Below, piece after piece: positions 10,351 to 20,492 of a stretch of DNA of 64,000 nucleotides; the first letter of the stretch is position 1; every line of letters starts with the position of its first letter. Origin of the DNA: Anisus vortex (taxonomy: Eukaryota; Mollusca; Gastropoda; Planorbidae); assembly GCA_949126835.1 (NCBI GenBank), contig OX421506.1, forward strand, positions 32,025,378-32,089,377, in the 5' to 3' direction. A model generated the notes under the pieces. That model was not told the origin of the DNA and made no database searches. It saw nothing but the letters and a program-made list of their open reading frames with translations. The position numbers were made by a program, and so were the translations under genes.

Positions 10351-11195
10351 GTTAAAGCGAGAAGCAAGCATCATTCAAAATTCGCGCGGCTGCATTTGAT
10401 TGAAATAAATTAAGATAATACAAAAATCATTAATATGCTGCGCATTGTATAACATGAATAGCGGAGAAATGTAAAACTTGTCCACAGTTTAGGCAAAGTT
10501 TAGTAGACCATCATCATCATCATGTAAACATTCAAGCATAATTTTCTATTTGCTGAAAACCATTACTAAACCAATAAGATATTTATGCTTCAAAAGAAAC
10601 GTCGGGTTTTTATCGAAGACTAAAGAATAGCATTATAGAAAGAAGAAAAAACAAAGATCCATCTTACCATTGAGCAATAAATCGGTCACAAAGTTGTAAT
10701 AAAGAAAGCAAAACTGTCTTGGCACTATAATTTCGTTTCCGGTTTTTATAAAAAGTAAAATTATTGACTTCCTGTTCCGAAATCGTGTTTTTTGTTTCCT
10801 CTGCTTTCAAAACCACAAATTGGTTTATCTCTGCTATTTGAATTTACATAATTATATTATCTTAATTTACCATTGAGCTATACTTATATTTCAGTGTAAT
10901 TTACCAACGCGCCAATGAAAGTATTATTGTTACCTACGCTTCTGCCTGGTTAAAGTCTAGATCTAGTCTTGTATCCGTTAATGGTTTGTTTTAGGCTTTA
11001 ATGAAAGTAGATTTGGTCTCCTCAAATTTCGTATGTTATCTGAGATAAATAATTTTTGTAAGTCTGAAAATGGTTTTATCTCTGTAGATCTATTGGGTTG
11101 CCAGATACTTTTTCAGAAAATACCTCACTCTTTCCCATCTTTCCTCTCTCATGTATCCCACCAACGGAAAAGCTGGGAATATTGTTATATTGACC
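10351..11195. other. AT-rich intergenic DNA, nothing recognised
   Basis: Only an (ATC)n run at 10510-10521 and simple AT-rich text were noted. Confidence 0.4.
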
Positions 11196-11465
11196 AGTGC
11201 TGCTAGACACAAAAAGAAGTACACAGAGTGCGCTCATTTGAATCTGTGGCGCCTTCTTCATGGAACAGCTTGCCTCAGACACTGGGAGAATCTGAGACAA
11301 AAGAGTCATTTAAAAAAAGCTCAAAGACTTTTCTCTTTGGCTAGCGGCTGTGTGCTTTACATACCAATACAACTGCCACTGCGATTTAATCCAAGAGCGC
11401 ACTGAGCATGCTAAATTTAATACCATGGATAGAAGCGCTATATAAATAACGTATAGTTATGGAAT
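11196..11465 (+). pseudogene. 3' end of a jockey-superfamily LINE
   Basis: The plus strand reads SFESVAPSSWNSLPQTL, then ESFKKSSKTFLFG and a stop. This is the C-terminal hallmark (WNSLP...SFKK.LKTFLF) of CR1/L2-like reverse transcriptases. After the stop comes gcgctatataaataa, the common 3' end of such elements. Everything upstream is missing. Confidence 0.75.
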
Positions 11466-11502
11466 TAATTATAACGATACCTGCACCCCCCCCCCCCAGC
11501 GG

Positions 11503-11935
11503 GCACACCCCGTCGTATCGACGGAGAATCAACGATCGAAACCATACCGAAAGTTACACATTGACTTTTCGCCGAAACAGAAACCGAAACTAAAAAGTTT
11601 AACTACACCTTTGGTGAAACCCAAAATAAACCGAAATTACCAAAGGAACGATTTTTTTAAACACTGCATAGTAATCCCACACTCCATTTTCGACATTCTT
11701 TGGGTGATTAAATAATCCGTTTATTATTAACTTCAATTTTCTATTTCACACAGATTTATTCGCAACAGTTTAACTAAATGAAATTGTCAATAAGCAGATT
11801 AGTAGACGAAGCACTAGCGTTGGCAGTTTGAATTTCCAAAGTTAAAATAGATATTCGGCTGATGACCGAAAGTCAATATCAGTTCCGGACGAAACCGAAA
11901 GCTAACTGAAGATTAATGTCAGGCAGCAAGAGTGC
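11503..11935 (-). pseudogene. hAT transposon relic, start of a BED zinc finger
   Basis: On the minus strand a non-coding tract rich in cggtttcgg (inverted here as ccgaaac) is followed by the same sequence as at 17480-17760 (gttaaactgttgcgaataa...). Then comes a short frame reading VWDYYAVFKKI, the opening of BED fingers in hAT transposases. The frame ends within a few codons, so this is a dead fragment. Confidence 0.6.
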
Positions 11936-12274
11936 AAAGGAACTTTCATTATGGGAATATCTATTGAATGCTCAGCCAATACCTCGCGCTGAAATAATGT
12001 GTCTAAGTCGATCCAATTCTTAGGAAGTTCTTAGTAAAAGAAACATTTATTGGCTACACTATCTTCTTGTAGGTCGAATTAGAAATTCTTGACACGAGCA
12101 TCCATTTTTAAGCAAGAAATATTTGAAATGTGTCGACTGTATATAACGCTGAGTACTAATGTAAAAGGTATTTTATAAAACCTATTTTTGTTCTTAGCAA
12201 CTCTTCCACCTTCTTTTAATATATTTAGGTCAACAAAAATATTTTAGAATGTATTTTTGACCAACCCTATGTCC

Positions 12275-12530
12275 ATATATGTGGCATTGTGGCCGAGCGG
12301 GCAGCGCGTCCTGGGTTTAAATCTTGGTGATGGCTGGGATTTTTCCCCGGGACTCGAAGGTGTCCCTGAGTCTACCCAGCTTTGATGGGTACCTGACATT
12401 AGTTGGGGGTAAAGTAAAGGGCGGCTGGGCATTGTGCTGGCCACACATCCCCTAGTATGCGGTGGCCACAGAAACTGGTGAACGCTGCTCCACCGGCCCT
12501 ATGATCAATTTGGTCCGATGGATACTTTAC
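12275..12530 (+). repeat. tRNA-derived SINE (family A), reference copy
   Basis: It opens with a tRNA-like head: gtggccgagcgggcagcg as A box and gggtttaaatcttggtg as B-box region. It continues with gtctacccagctttgatggg, tacctgacattagttggggg and cattgtgctggccacacatc, and ends near cctatgatcaatttggtccg. Copies elsewhere in the window (2822, 7030, 9765, 10085, 25785, 28530, 30230, 31240 and 61580) match in block order. Confidence 0.85.
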
Positions 12531-12845
12531 TTACTATGCATATATAATTTAAAACATATATGATTTTGAACTTATTCAACTTTTGAAAACGTAGCCACGT
12601 CGTTGTATTTGTTTGACTGATGACCAGATTTAGGGGGCGGGGGGGGGGGGGGGGAGGAAACGCTGGGTTGAGTAAAGTAGATTGGCTGGCTGGACATATC
12701 CTCCATTTGCCTCAGTGCATGCTTCATTGATTCAATTGAAAAGCAATACGCTTCGCTAATTGAAGTGTACTTCCGGTTTAGCAGAACACGTGACAAAAAC
12801 AGAGAAATTCCAACGAAATTCAGGTCCTGGTGGCAGTATAAAATA

Positions 12846-12950
12846 TATTCATCGTGACAGTAACAGTTACTGTATAACTGTGAGTGTGAGTGTGACAGTA
12901 ATAGTGACTGTAACTGTGAGTGTGACAGTAATAGTGACTGTGTAGCTGTG
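12846..12950. repeat. GTGACAGT/GTAACTGT microsatellite-like tract
   Basis: Alternating gtgacagtaatagtgactgt and taactgtgagtg words form a short low-complexity array, preceded at 12638-12652 by a G run. Confidence 0.7.
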
Positions 12951-13254
12951 TGTAAATGATTGCGTCATTGTGTACTGACTACAAACTAGTGACATAAAAT
13001 GGACTGAATGATAGTAATGTGTATACCGGACTTAGTCTAGTGCTTAGGTTCTCAACGGGGGCGTTATCGCCCCCCAAGAGGCGGTGATAAAATGTTTAAT
13101 AAATTAGCATAACTAGCACATTTTGTTCTTATTATAGTACACCGGAACTTGTGTCTGATTAGAAATATAAGTTGAGTAGTCTAATAGCTTTGTAGGCCTA
13201 CAAGTAAAGTCACCCGTCGGACCAATATAATCCAAAGGCCAGGTCAAAAACACT

Positions 13255-13475
13255 TTCCTTATCCCTTATGAGAGAACAAATACATATAAGTACTCTTTCT
13301 TCTCGAGTGGCATTCGGGCATAGAATGAGTAACCTGAACAAACCAGAAAAAAACAGTAACTTATCATTTAAAACATTAATAAAGATGCAAGACTAGACTC
13401 GGACCACGGGTGAACGTAGGACGCAAAAATCTTCTTTATAGATGGAGCGTCTGTAATGTATAAGATAGTATAACA
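13255..13475 (-). repeat. SINE-like repeat (family B)
   Basis: Reverse complement of the sequence at 33977-34338. Shared blocks are tgcaagactagactcggacc, ttctttatagatggagcgtc and gtggcattcgggcatagaat. On the sense strand ggttcgagtctagtcttgca resembles a tRNA B box. Confidence 0.65.
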
Positions 13476-13708
13476 GTGTGTCGAAATCCAGGGTATAATG
13501 AGTATTTACAAAATTGTCGCTATATATTAGATATCTAATTAAATAAAGACAGTGTGTTGTTTATGTAAATTTATTATAGATCATCTGTCCAATGGTAGTG
13601 CCATTTGGTCTTCATAATCTGTCCAATAAGGAATATTCTCTGGTTTCATTAAATTATCCTCTGACTTTATAAGAATAGCCCATGGTTTTTATAACCTGAC
13701 CAATACGA

Positions 13709-16192
13709 TTATTTTTTTATCTTCACACCTGGCTCACGCTTCAAAAAAGCAACAAAGAGAAGGCACGCGTGGACAAAGCAGGCCAGCACATACACGGGTC
13801 CCTGAAAAAAATAACCCTGGACATTGTCCCTGTGTTCATCACTGAGCTCATCACTGTGCCCATTCTGTCGCTTGTTCCCAGCTTCGAGAGGGCTATGTTG
13901 TCCCAACTCCTTCGGTACTATTTGGAAATCGCTTCCTGCTTCCTTTTCCTTGGCATCCATAGCTCTAGGCGCGTCAGAGTTTTGATGATCTTTGACAGAT
14001 TCTGTGTGTTCGTAATCTCTGGTTTTAGTTGGCGGAAGGAACCGTGGATTCAGTTGGTCCACGTGCTGGATGAAGTAAGTGTAGTCCCTTTTATATGTGA
14101 TCGAGGACGATATACTGTTGACGATGTTGTTAGTGGTCAACGGTTGAATGGCGTGGTTGCAGTCTTCACACGCGGCGGACGTTTGCTGAGATGTCGAGCT
14201 TGGTGTCGACATTTGCGTCTGCGCGGTATGCTGTCGGATTGCATTGGTGTGGGAGAAGGTATCCGCCCCAGACTCGTGCATCGACACCACGGCGTCAATA
14301 TTTACGTCGGTGATGAAAGATTGATGTTTGCTTGCGTCTGTTGGCATTTCTGGCTTAGCGCTTGATATCTCCGACCGAGCACTTGGAATATCTGGCGTGA
14401 ATGACGACCTTGGTTCTGGCACCGTCATTGAAATGTCCAGCATACTGGTGGATAAAAACACGGCTTTGTAAGGCTCTATTGCACTGTCGGCTATTTCTCT
14501 GGAAGCCACGGGCATGTACTGTTTCTGCTGCGGCATGGTGGGCATTTTCTTCGTCTTGCCGTCGGGCGCTTTTTCAGCATTTCTCACGAGATTATCACCA
14601 TCAGGCAAATCTGCAGGGACTTGCATTTCAAAGCCCACAACGGTTGAAGCTTGAAACAGCGCGCTACTTGGTTCTGACCTAATCGGCACTGACAGTATTG
14701 GACTTGGCCTGATTGATTCTGAATTCACTGATGCTGGGAAAATATCTAAAAAAGAATCTGTAGATGTTGACGGGCTTAGTCGCAATGCTGCTGCTGATTT
14801 CTCTATAGGCTCATCTCGCGTCTCCAGTGGTTCGGAAAAATCAGCTACAGTCTCATGCTTAACTCTGCCTTCAATTTTACTTTTAAAGTTATCAAAGTTC
14901 GTGCAGGGCTTATTTTTGCAACTTTTTCTGGTCGTCTCTTGAGACTTGTCTAAATAAGCGACTCCAGTGCTCGGCTGCAGCTCGGTGTGTACATTTAGGC
15001 CCGAGTCATGCTCGGGTCGATTCGGATCCGTGTCGATGATGGTGTCCAGATCAACGCCTTTCTCCAATTCATCATTGCCGTTATTGAGTCTAACGCTTTT
15101 CTGCCTTTGTTCGTACTGCATGCAGTTTAATGGCTTGCTCTGTATGTTCGTGACATTCAGCTTGAGCATGCACGTGCCTTTCAGATTCCCATGAAGAGCT
15201 TCCATGTACTTGACCTGTACGTCGCAGCTACATTCCAGGCTGGTGCCGAAGGCCAACACGCGAGCCAAAACGACTGGCTTCACAAAGTCCAGGTTGGGGA
15301 CGGGAGAGTGGCTGATGTCCAGGCTCAGGCCAAACAAGCCGTCGAAGACGGAGCTGCCGAGACTGATGAGATTTGGGTTGTGCGATAGATTGAGGAATCT
15401 GAGACGAACACACTTCTCCAGAACGCCATCCTTGATAAAGCTGATGGAGTTAAAGCTCAGATCTAAGAGACCAAGCTTACAACCCTTATTAAAGTCAGCA
15501 TCATTGATCTCCCATATCTCATTATTCGACAGTCTTAAAACGGATACCGACCTCGAGACAGCGTCTACAAGTTCTTGTGGAAAACCTGCCAGATGATTAA
15601 AACCTAGATTTAAGATTTTAAGGTCAATCAAACCTCGGAACACTCCAGACGAAATGTTCCGAATTCGACATTTTTCCAGGGAGAGCTCCGTCAAGTTGGG
15701 GTTAGAAAACTTGGAGGATAAAATCTGAAAGCTATCCGTGGCGGAAATCAACTGTAAAACTTTGAGCTTATTCAAATTCTTTAGTGAATCGATCAGTGTG
15801 TTCACATTTTCGTTCACTGGTTCCAATTTTAATATCTCGAGGCTGTCCACAAAACTGTTGAAGGCAGAGTGAGCCAGTTCGATGTTAAAGGAGTTTGAGG
15901 TAATCTCAAGATGGCCGAGCCTGTTCCTGACGTGGTAAAACGCGCTCTTCAGGACGTAGCGGAATTTGTTCCCGTTAGCATAGAACTCCACTTTTTTCCT
16001 GCTCGCGTCATTCTCGAAGTTGCACAGGAAAGGAAGTGACGTGAGGTTCTTATGGCTGCAGTTGATGACGTGGCGGTCCTGTTGGTGATGGCAGACGCAC
16101 TGAAGCGGACACAGAACGGGCTGGTGAGGCGATGATGTGGCGCAGAACAAAATAGACACCAAGATGATTCCCAATGTCACGAGTTTACACAT
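13709..16192 (-). CDS. Leucine-rich-repeat single-pass membrane protein, 827 aa
   Basis: One uninterrupted coding exon. Residues 1-20 (MCKLVTLGIILVSILFCATS) are a signal peptide. Then follow an LRR N-terminal cap (CPLQCVCHHQQDRHVINC), about eight leucine-rich repeats between residues 50 and 310 (for example LKILNLGFNHLAGFP, LGLLDLSFNSISFI) and a C-terminal cap (SLECSCDVQVKYMEAL ... GTCML ... LNCMQ). Residues 350-790 form a long low-complexity Ser/Thr/Pro/Glu-rich stalk with no second folded domain, probably glycosylated. Residues 798-817 are one transmembrane helix (PVYVLACFVHACLLFVAFL), followed by only ten basic cytoplasmic residues (KREPGVKIKK). The design suggests a cell-surface recognition or adhesion receptor that signals, if at all, through a partner. 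It is not a Toll receptor, as no TIR domain is present. The ATG is the first in frame after a splice acceptor at 16253-16254. An AATAAA lies near 13570 on the minus strand. The ortholog is unknown. Confidence 0.9.
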   Translation of the reverse strand: MCKLVTLGIILVSILFCATSSPHQPVLCPLQCVCHHQQDRHVINCSHKNLTSLPFLCNFENDASRKKVEFYANGNKFRYVLKSAFYHVRNRLGHLEITSNSFNIELAHSAFNSFVDSLEILKLEPVNENVNTLIDSLKNLNKLKVLQLISATDSFQILSSKFSNPNLTELSLEKCRIRNISSGVFRGLIDLKILNLGFNHLAGFPQELVDAVSRSVSVLRLSNNEIWEINDADFNKGCKLGLLDLSFNSISFIKDGVLEKCVRLRFLNLSHNPNLISLGSSVFDGLFGLSLDISHSPVPNLDFVKPVVLARVLAFGTSLECSCDVQVKYMEALHGNLKGTCMLKLNVTNIQSKPLNCMQYEQRQKSVRLNNGNDELEKGVDLDTIIDTDPNRPEHDSGLNVHTELQPSTGVAYLDKSQETTRKSCKNKPCTNFDNFKSKIEGRVKHETVADFSEPLETRDEPIEKSAAALRLSPSTSTDSFLDIFPASVNSESIRPSPILSVPIRSEPSSALFQASTVVGFEMQVPADLPDGDNLVRNAEKAPDGKTKKMPTMPQQKQYMPVASREIADSAIEPYKAVFLSTSMLDISMTVPEPRSSFTPDIPSARSEISSAKPEMPTDASKHQSFITDVNIDAVVSMHESGADTFSHTNAIRQHTAQTQMSTPSSTSQQTSAACEDCNHAIQPLTTNNIVNSISSSITYKRDYTYFIQHVDQLNPRFLPPTKTRDYEHTESVKDHQNSDAPRAMDAKEKEAGSDFQIVPKELGQHSPLEAGNKRQNGHSDELSDEHRDNVQGYFFQGPVYVLACFVHACLLFVAFLKREPGVKIKK

Positions 16193-16252
16193 AATTTGTT
16201 ATAGAAACTGTTGCCCAATCCATGCAGTCCTAATAGCAACCGCTTGCCAAAT
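16193..16252 (-). other. 5' UTR segment and splice acceptor of the LRR gene
   Basis: The minus strand reads catttcag|atttggcaagcgg, a good acceptor 60 nt before the ATG. The gene therefore probably has at least one non-coding upstream exon, which I could not place. Confidence 0.5.
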
Positions 16253-16375
16253 CTGAAATGTCATGAAAAGTTAATGTTACGAAGTGCATAATTAAAATTA
16301 GAAATTAATATGTAGCTCTATATCATGGATTAAAAAAAACACACCCTTAGCCTACATGCACTAATCTTATTATGT

Positions 16376-16890
16376 TACAAACACTCCATCTATATAGAAG
16401 ATTATTGCTTCCTACGCTTAACCTTGATTGCAGTCTAATCCAGGGGTCGGCAACCTACGAAACGCGTGCCAGACTTGGCACGCAAAGGGATTTTATATGG
16501 CTCGCGGAAGAGGCCTTAAAAGTCAATTCAAGTCTCTTCTTTAGAGATTAGTGCTACAGCAGAATGACATTTAGGCTGTTGGCACGCTGAATGAATTAGA
16601 AATCATACTTTGGCACACTGTTTTCAAAGGGTTGCCGACCACTGGTATAGTCACATTTCGATACGGCCTTTAAATGTTTTCCTAGTTTGTTCAGGCAACC
16701 TTTTTTTATGCCCGAATACCTCTCGGGAAGAAAGAGAACTTGTAGGCCTATGCGGTTTTTTTGGAATAAGAAAATCGTTTTTTTATACCAATGCCTATCT
16801 GCGTTTTTCTATGTGTTTTATATCAAAGTTAGAATTTCATGCTTTATGTAGATCTATTCTGTTCTAATTTTCCGAGCAGTGTTTCTAGTT
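16376..16890 (+). repeat. SINE-like repeat (family B), split by a MITE
   Basis: It matches 33977-34338 before 16440 (cactccatctatatagaaga) and after 16645 (tttgttcaggcaacc, atacctctcgggaagaaaga). The interruption is the hAT MITE described next. Confidence 0.7.
16441..16644 (+). mobile_element. hAT MITE (CAGGGGTCGGCAAC family), best copy
   Basis: Termini caggggtcggcaac and gttgccgaccactg are inverted repeats. Internal landmarks are cgcgtgccagacttggcacg, aggctgttggcacgctgaat and gaattagaaatcatactttg. Flanks gtctaatc and gtatagtc match at 6 of 8 positions. The uninterrupted family B repeat at 34045 reads gtctagtc at the same site, which supports an 8-bp duplication as in hAT elements. There is no coding capacity. 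Confidence 0.9.
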
Positions 16891-17339
16891 TAAGTGATTT
16901 ACACTTAGGCTATCAGATGTGAATCTTCACTTGTATGCCTAATCATCCTTATAGCTCTTTTCTTAATTTGTTTAGTTTTCTTCTAATGTTTTGTTTAGTT
17001 GATGATGGGTCATATATACTATATGATATAGCCTACAGAAAATACAAGTCTAGACGAGCATAATATAAAGGTCTAACTAATGTTAAGTAGAATAGTTTAG
17101 TCTACATATTTAGGCCTACACATAATCATATTTCTTACATACTCACTCATGTGTCAATATATTCCAACTGAAATCTCAATTGAGTGCTAGTATTTACTAG
17201 TCAACTTGCTGTTTTACACGCCTTGGCCATTTTCAGTTTGCAGTCATGTTTCTAAATTTAGCTCATCGGGAAAAGTCATCATGAGATGCGTAGCATTTCG
17301 TCGAGTCAAAAGCACAAGTCTAAAAACAAATGCGTGCTT

Positions 17340-17425
17340 TGGTCTATAGAGGGATTGGCAACATACGGCACGCGAGCTAGACTTTCTTGGCTAGATTTTC
17401 AATGGCATGCGAAAGCCCTTTAACA
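17340..17425 (+). mobile_element. hAT MITE fragment (left end)
   Basis: Degraded left terminus: agggattggcaacatacggc then cacgcgagctagactttc and tggcatgcgaaagccc. Confidence 0.6.
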
Positions 17426-17459
17426 TACACAGAGAAATCTTCAATAGTTGTAAAAACAA

Positions 17460-18133
17460 CGCGCGGCATAGTGGGCTAAATTAGATACCGACCGATATTC
17501 GGTTTCGGCTTCGGTATCGGCGCCGAAAATAATCAAAAACACTTTTTCGGCGTGATTTCGGTTTCGGCCGAAGCCAAAAGGTTAGTTTTCAGTTTGTTTA
17601 CGGTTTCGGCCGAAACTGATATGGACTTTCTGTCCTCAGCCAAATATCTATTTTAACTTTCAAAATTCAAAATGCTACGCTATTGCTGCATCTGTTGCTC
17701 GGTTTAGTGATACTTTCATTTAGTTAAACTGTTGTGAATTAATCTGTGTGAAGTAGGGATGTTAAACGAAAACCGGATTTCGGGAGGAAATCAGTCATAG
17801 CTGTGTCCCACGATTTTTAGGACATTTCAGAGACCCCCCCCCCCTATATAATTACGTCAACAATTGGTTACCCCCCCCTCTCAAAACAAGTAACACAATT
17901 TTAGACGCTTGCTTTTATGTTTAAAATAGATTTAAAACGGAAAGGTCTATACTATAATTACAGTTACAATTCTTTGTGTCTGAAAATGTTGAAAAAACGT
18001 CTTTAACGATGGCTCATTGTAAACTATATTCCCAACAGATACGCAGGAGCGGTGACAGTACCACTGGATTGCGTACGCATCTGCGTACTAAGCATCCTGG
18101 ATTAACATCGTCATCCTCTTCATATGCTTTTTA
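17460..18133 (+). pseudogene. hAT transposon relic with BED zinc finger
   Basis: 17460-17760 is a tract of repeated cggtttcggccgaa words followed by the block shared with 11750-11830. At about 17958-18133 an open frame encodes FVSENVEKTSLTMAHCKLY then SQQIRRSGDSTTGLRTHLRT and KHPG. This matches the BED finger pattern Cx..GDSTTGLRxHLxxKHP found at the N-terminus of hAT (ZBED-like) transposases. The frame stops at 18131 and no catalytic domain follows. C-rich blocks at 17830-17880 and 18640-18690, with the inverted words aattacgtcaacaatt and attgttgacgtaatt, look like the ends of another element inserted here. Confidence 0.7.
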
Positions 18134-19230
18134 ATATCATGGTCAACGATAATGGCAATAATTGTTTCTTGCTCAGTTTACCAATAAGAGAACTTACACA
18201 TTTAAACTTAGTGGCAGCTCTTGTAATACAATAATACTGATTGCGGGCTAAATGCGAAACTATGCAATTGAAACACAATGTCCTCCTTTTTGTCTCTCGG
18301 TGTCCTTCTTTTGACACCCATGTGTCTGGCAACCCTACGCTAGACAGAGAAGGTGAGGTTTTCTACAATTGGTCGGTCACTTTGTCTTGCTAACAATTGC
18401 ATTAATTTCCACCCATACATAGATCTACAAAATAGCAAGATGGACACAAAAGGACAAGACACAAAAAGATCAAATGTAGTTTCCATAATTGTTATATTTG
18501 TATTAACTTAAAACTATGCTTTTAATGTTATCTATGTAAGTTTAACAGGACAAATAAATGTAGAATTTAGTACTAAATTTGTATAATTATTTACTTCATA
18601 AAAGGTAACATTGTTGACGTCAACTTTTCTTGACCTCCCCCCTCCCCCATGTCAACAATTATCAAACTTTTTCAGACTCCCCCTCCCCCCTATATTGTTG
18701 ACGTAATTAATGGAGTCCCCTAATTAGTGTCTGCAGGATAGGCCTATTCAAGAGATTGATTTGTGTGAATACAATATGATGTTGTACACTTTACCATAAC
18801 ATTCTTTAGAACTTAAAAAAAATCTGGGCCAAATGATTAAAACCGATAACAGCTTTCAATAGTGATAATTTGTACACCGTGGGCTTAAACTTGTAAAATA
18901 TTGTATTGAATAGGATGGCGTAGCACCAATCAAAAGAATGTGTATTTATTAGTACCATTAATAATACAGCACAGACGCGGTGTCGTCTAGCGGCAGTCTA
19001 GCCGAATAATATTGTTCAGTGTCACGGGGCAAAACTAGTTTGCGTCTCTCTATTGCGCACATCAAAGAGTAGCGCACATCTAAAAGATGAGCCGACAAGT
19101 AAAAAAAAATCATGTTAATTGTAACTGTAACTTAACATTTGGTTTGATGGGGAAAAGATTCAAAACAAGTGGCAAAAGATTTAAAACACGTGATAATATT
19201 AATTTTTCCTAGTCTAAATCCTTTCTCTTA
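18134..19230. other. AT-rich DNA, no gene recognised
   Basis: It holds the second of the C-rich inverted ends noted above (18612-18713). The remainder is unique AT-rich text. Confidence 0.4.
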
Positions 19231-19231
19231 C

Positions 19232-19675
19232 GTCACTTTCCTATGTTGCCGGCCGGAAATAAAACCTCTCAAATGGCTATGAGATTTGGACTTTTCTTGA
19301 GAAAAACACACACATTTAAGTGCAAATATTGAACTAATTACTTAAAATTTATCCTTGATATTTTGTATAAATGATTTCTATTAACATTTAGATGCCGAAT
19401 ACACTATTTAGCCTACTATCAAAATCAAATGTTAACTCAATTTTGATATAAAGCTCTTCACTTGGTCTTTAAATATAAAACGATTTACTGTTTTCTCTAG
19501 GCCTATAAATCTCCTTTGCTTTTACTTGGCCTTACTACGGAGTTCAACTAATTGTCCTAAAAAAATTAAATATAATATTAATAGAGCTGGTTAAGCTGGT
19601 TGACTTTAGGCTGTTGGCACGCTGATTGATTTAGAAACCTATAGTTTGGCACACTATTAGCAAAAGGTTATATAG
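19232..19675 (+). mobile_element. Longer relative of the CAGGGGTCGGCAAC hAT MITE, 3' half
   Basis: It joins the block shared with 1455-1725 to ctcctttgcttttacttggc and then the family 3' end (ggctgttggcacgctgattg, agtttggcacactatt). It shows that the short MITEs derive from a longer element. Confidence 0.65.
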
Positions 19676-20482
19676 AGAAACTGTTAAAGCCAATATTTCT
19701 GGCAGACCTAATGCCTAATGACACATTTAATTAATTTTTTTTTAAATGATATTGTGTCAGCTTTTCCTCTTTGTTTTTTTTTTTAATCGAGACACACACA
19801 ATAGTAGCCTTCCTAATAAAGATGAAAAACTAAATGAGGGGTCGTTTTAAGATTGTATATCTTTTGAAGTGCGTATGCAAGCACGTAAGCACACACACAT
19901 ACACACACAAGGTTTGAGGAAATTTTAGTTATGACAACCTATCTCACCTGTCAAACTGTGATATATTATATAGCTCAGTGCCATAAATATGAAAAGTTAG
20001 AAACGCTACAAAAGTAAAACTTCCGATCAAAGAAACGAAACTTGAACTAGATCTAGCCAATCTGGTAAACTTTAACAAGATTGTATTTGTTTACGTCTCT
20101 ATATTTTTATTTTATGGTATATTTTATAATTAATACTCAATCGTTTCAAAAAGAAAAAAGTGGCAATTATTTCATGTATTAGAACCCCCACGGAACATAT
20201 GCCCACATTGCTACTTGAACTTTGGAGACTTAGTCTTAGACTTGGCACGGTTTAATTTTGTTTAAAAAATGAAACTGAAACATGATTTGACATTTGATTT
20301 TAATTTTTTATTTAGTTAGGCATTTTAGGCCTAGACTAGTTAATTTAGCCTACTATTTAGGCTATATAGTTATATAGTATTTAATCATTCTGTTATGATA
20401 CTTTTACTACACAAAGAGTTAATGTGAGTCCTCGAGGCATACTTTTCATGTAGTGTCAGTGTAGGTAGTGTAGTCCTACACA
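19676..20482. other. AT-rich intergenic DNA
   Basis: It holds a short CA-repeat at 19890-19910 and several TAGGCCTA words. No open frame or repeat family recognised. Confidence 0.4.
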
Positions 20483-20492
20483 TTTTTACTTT

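Noticed and set aside
13769..14682. Plus-strand frames of 198 and 93 codons
   Set aside because: Antisense shadows of the LRR protein's Ser/Thr-rich coding region.
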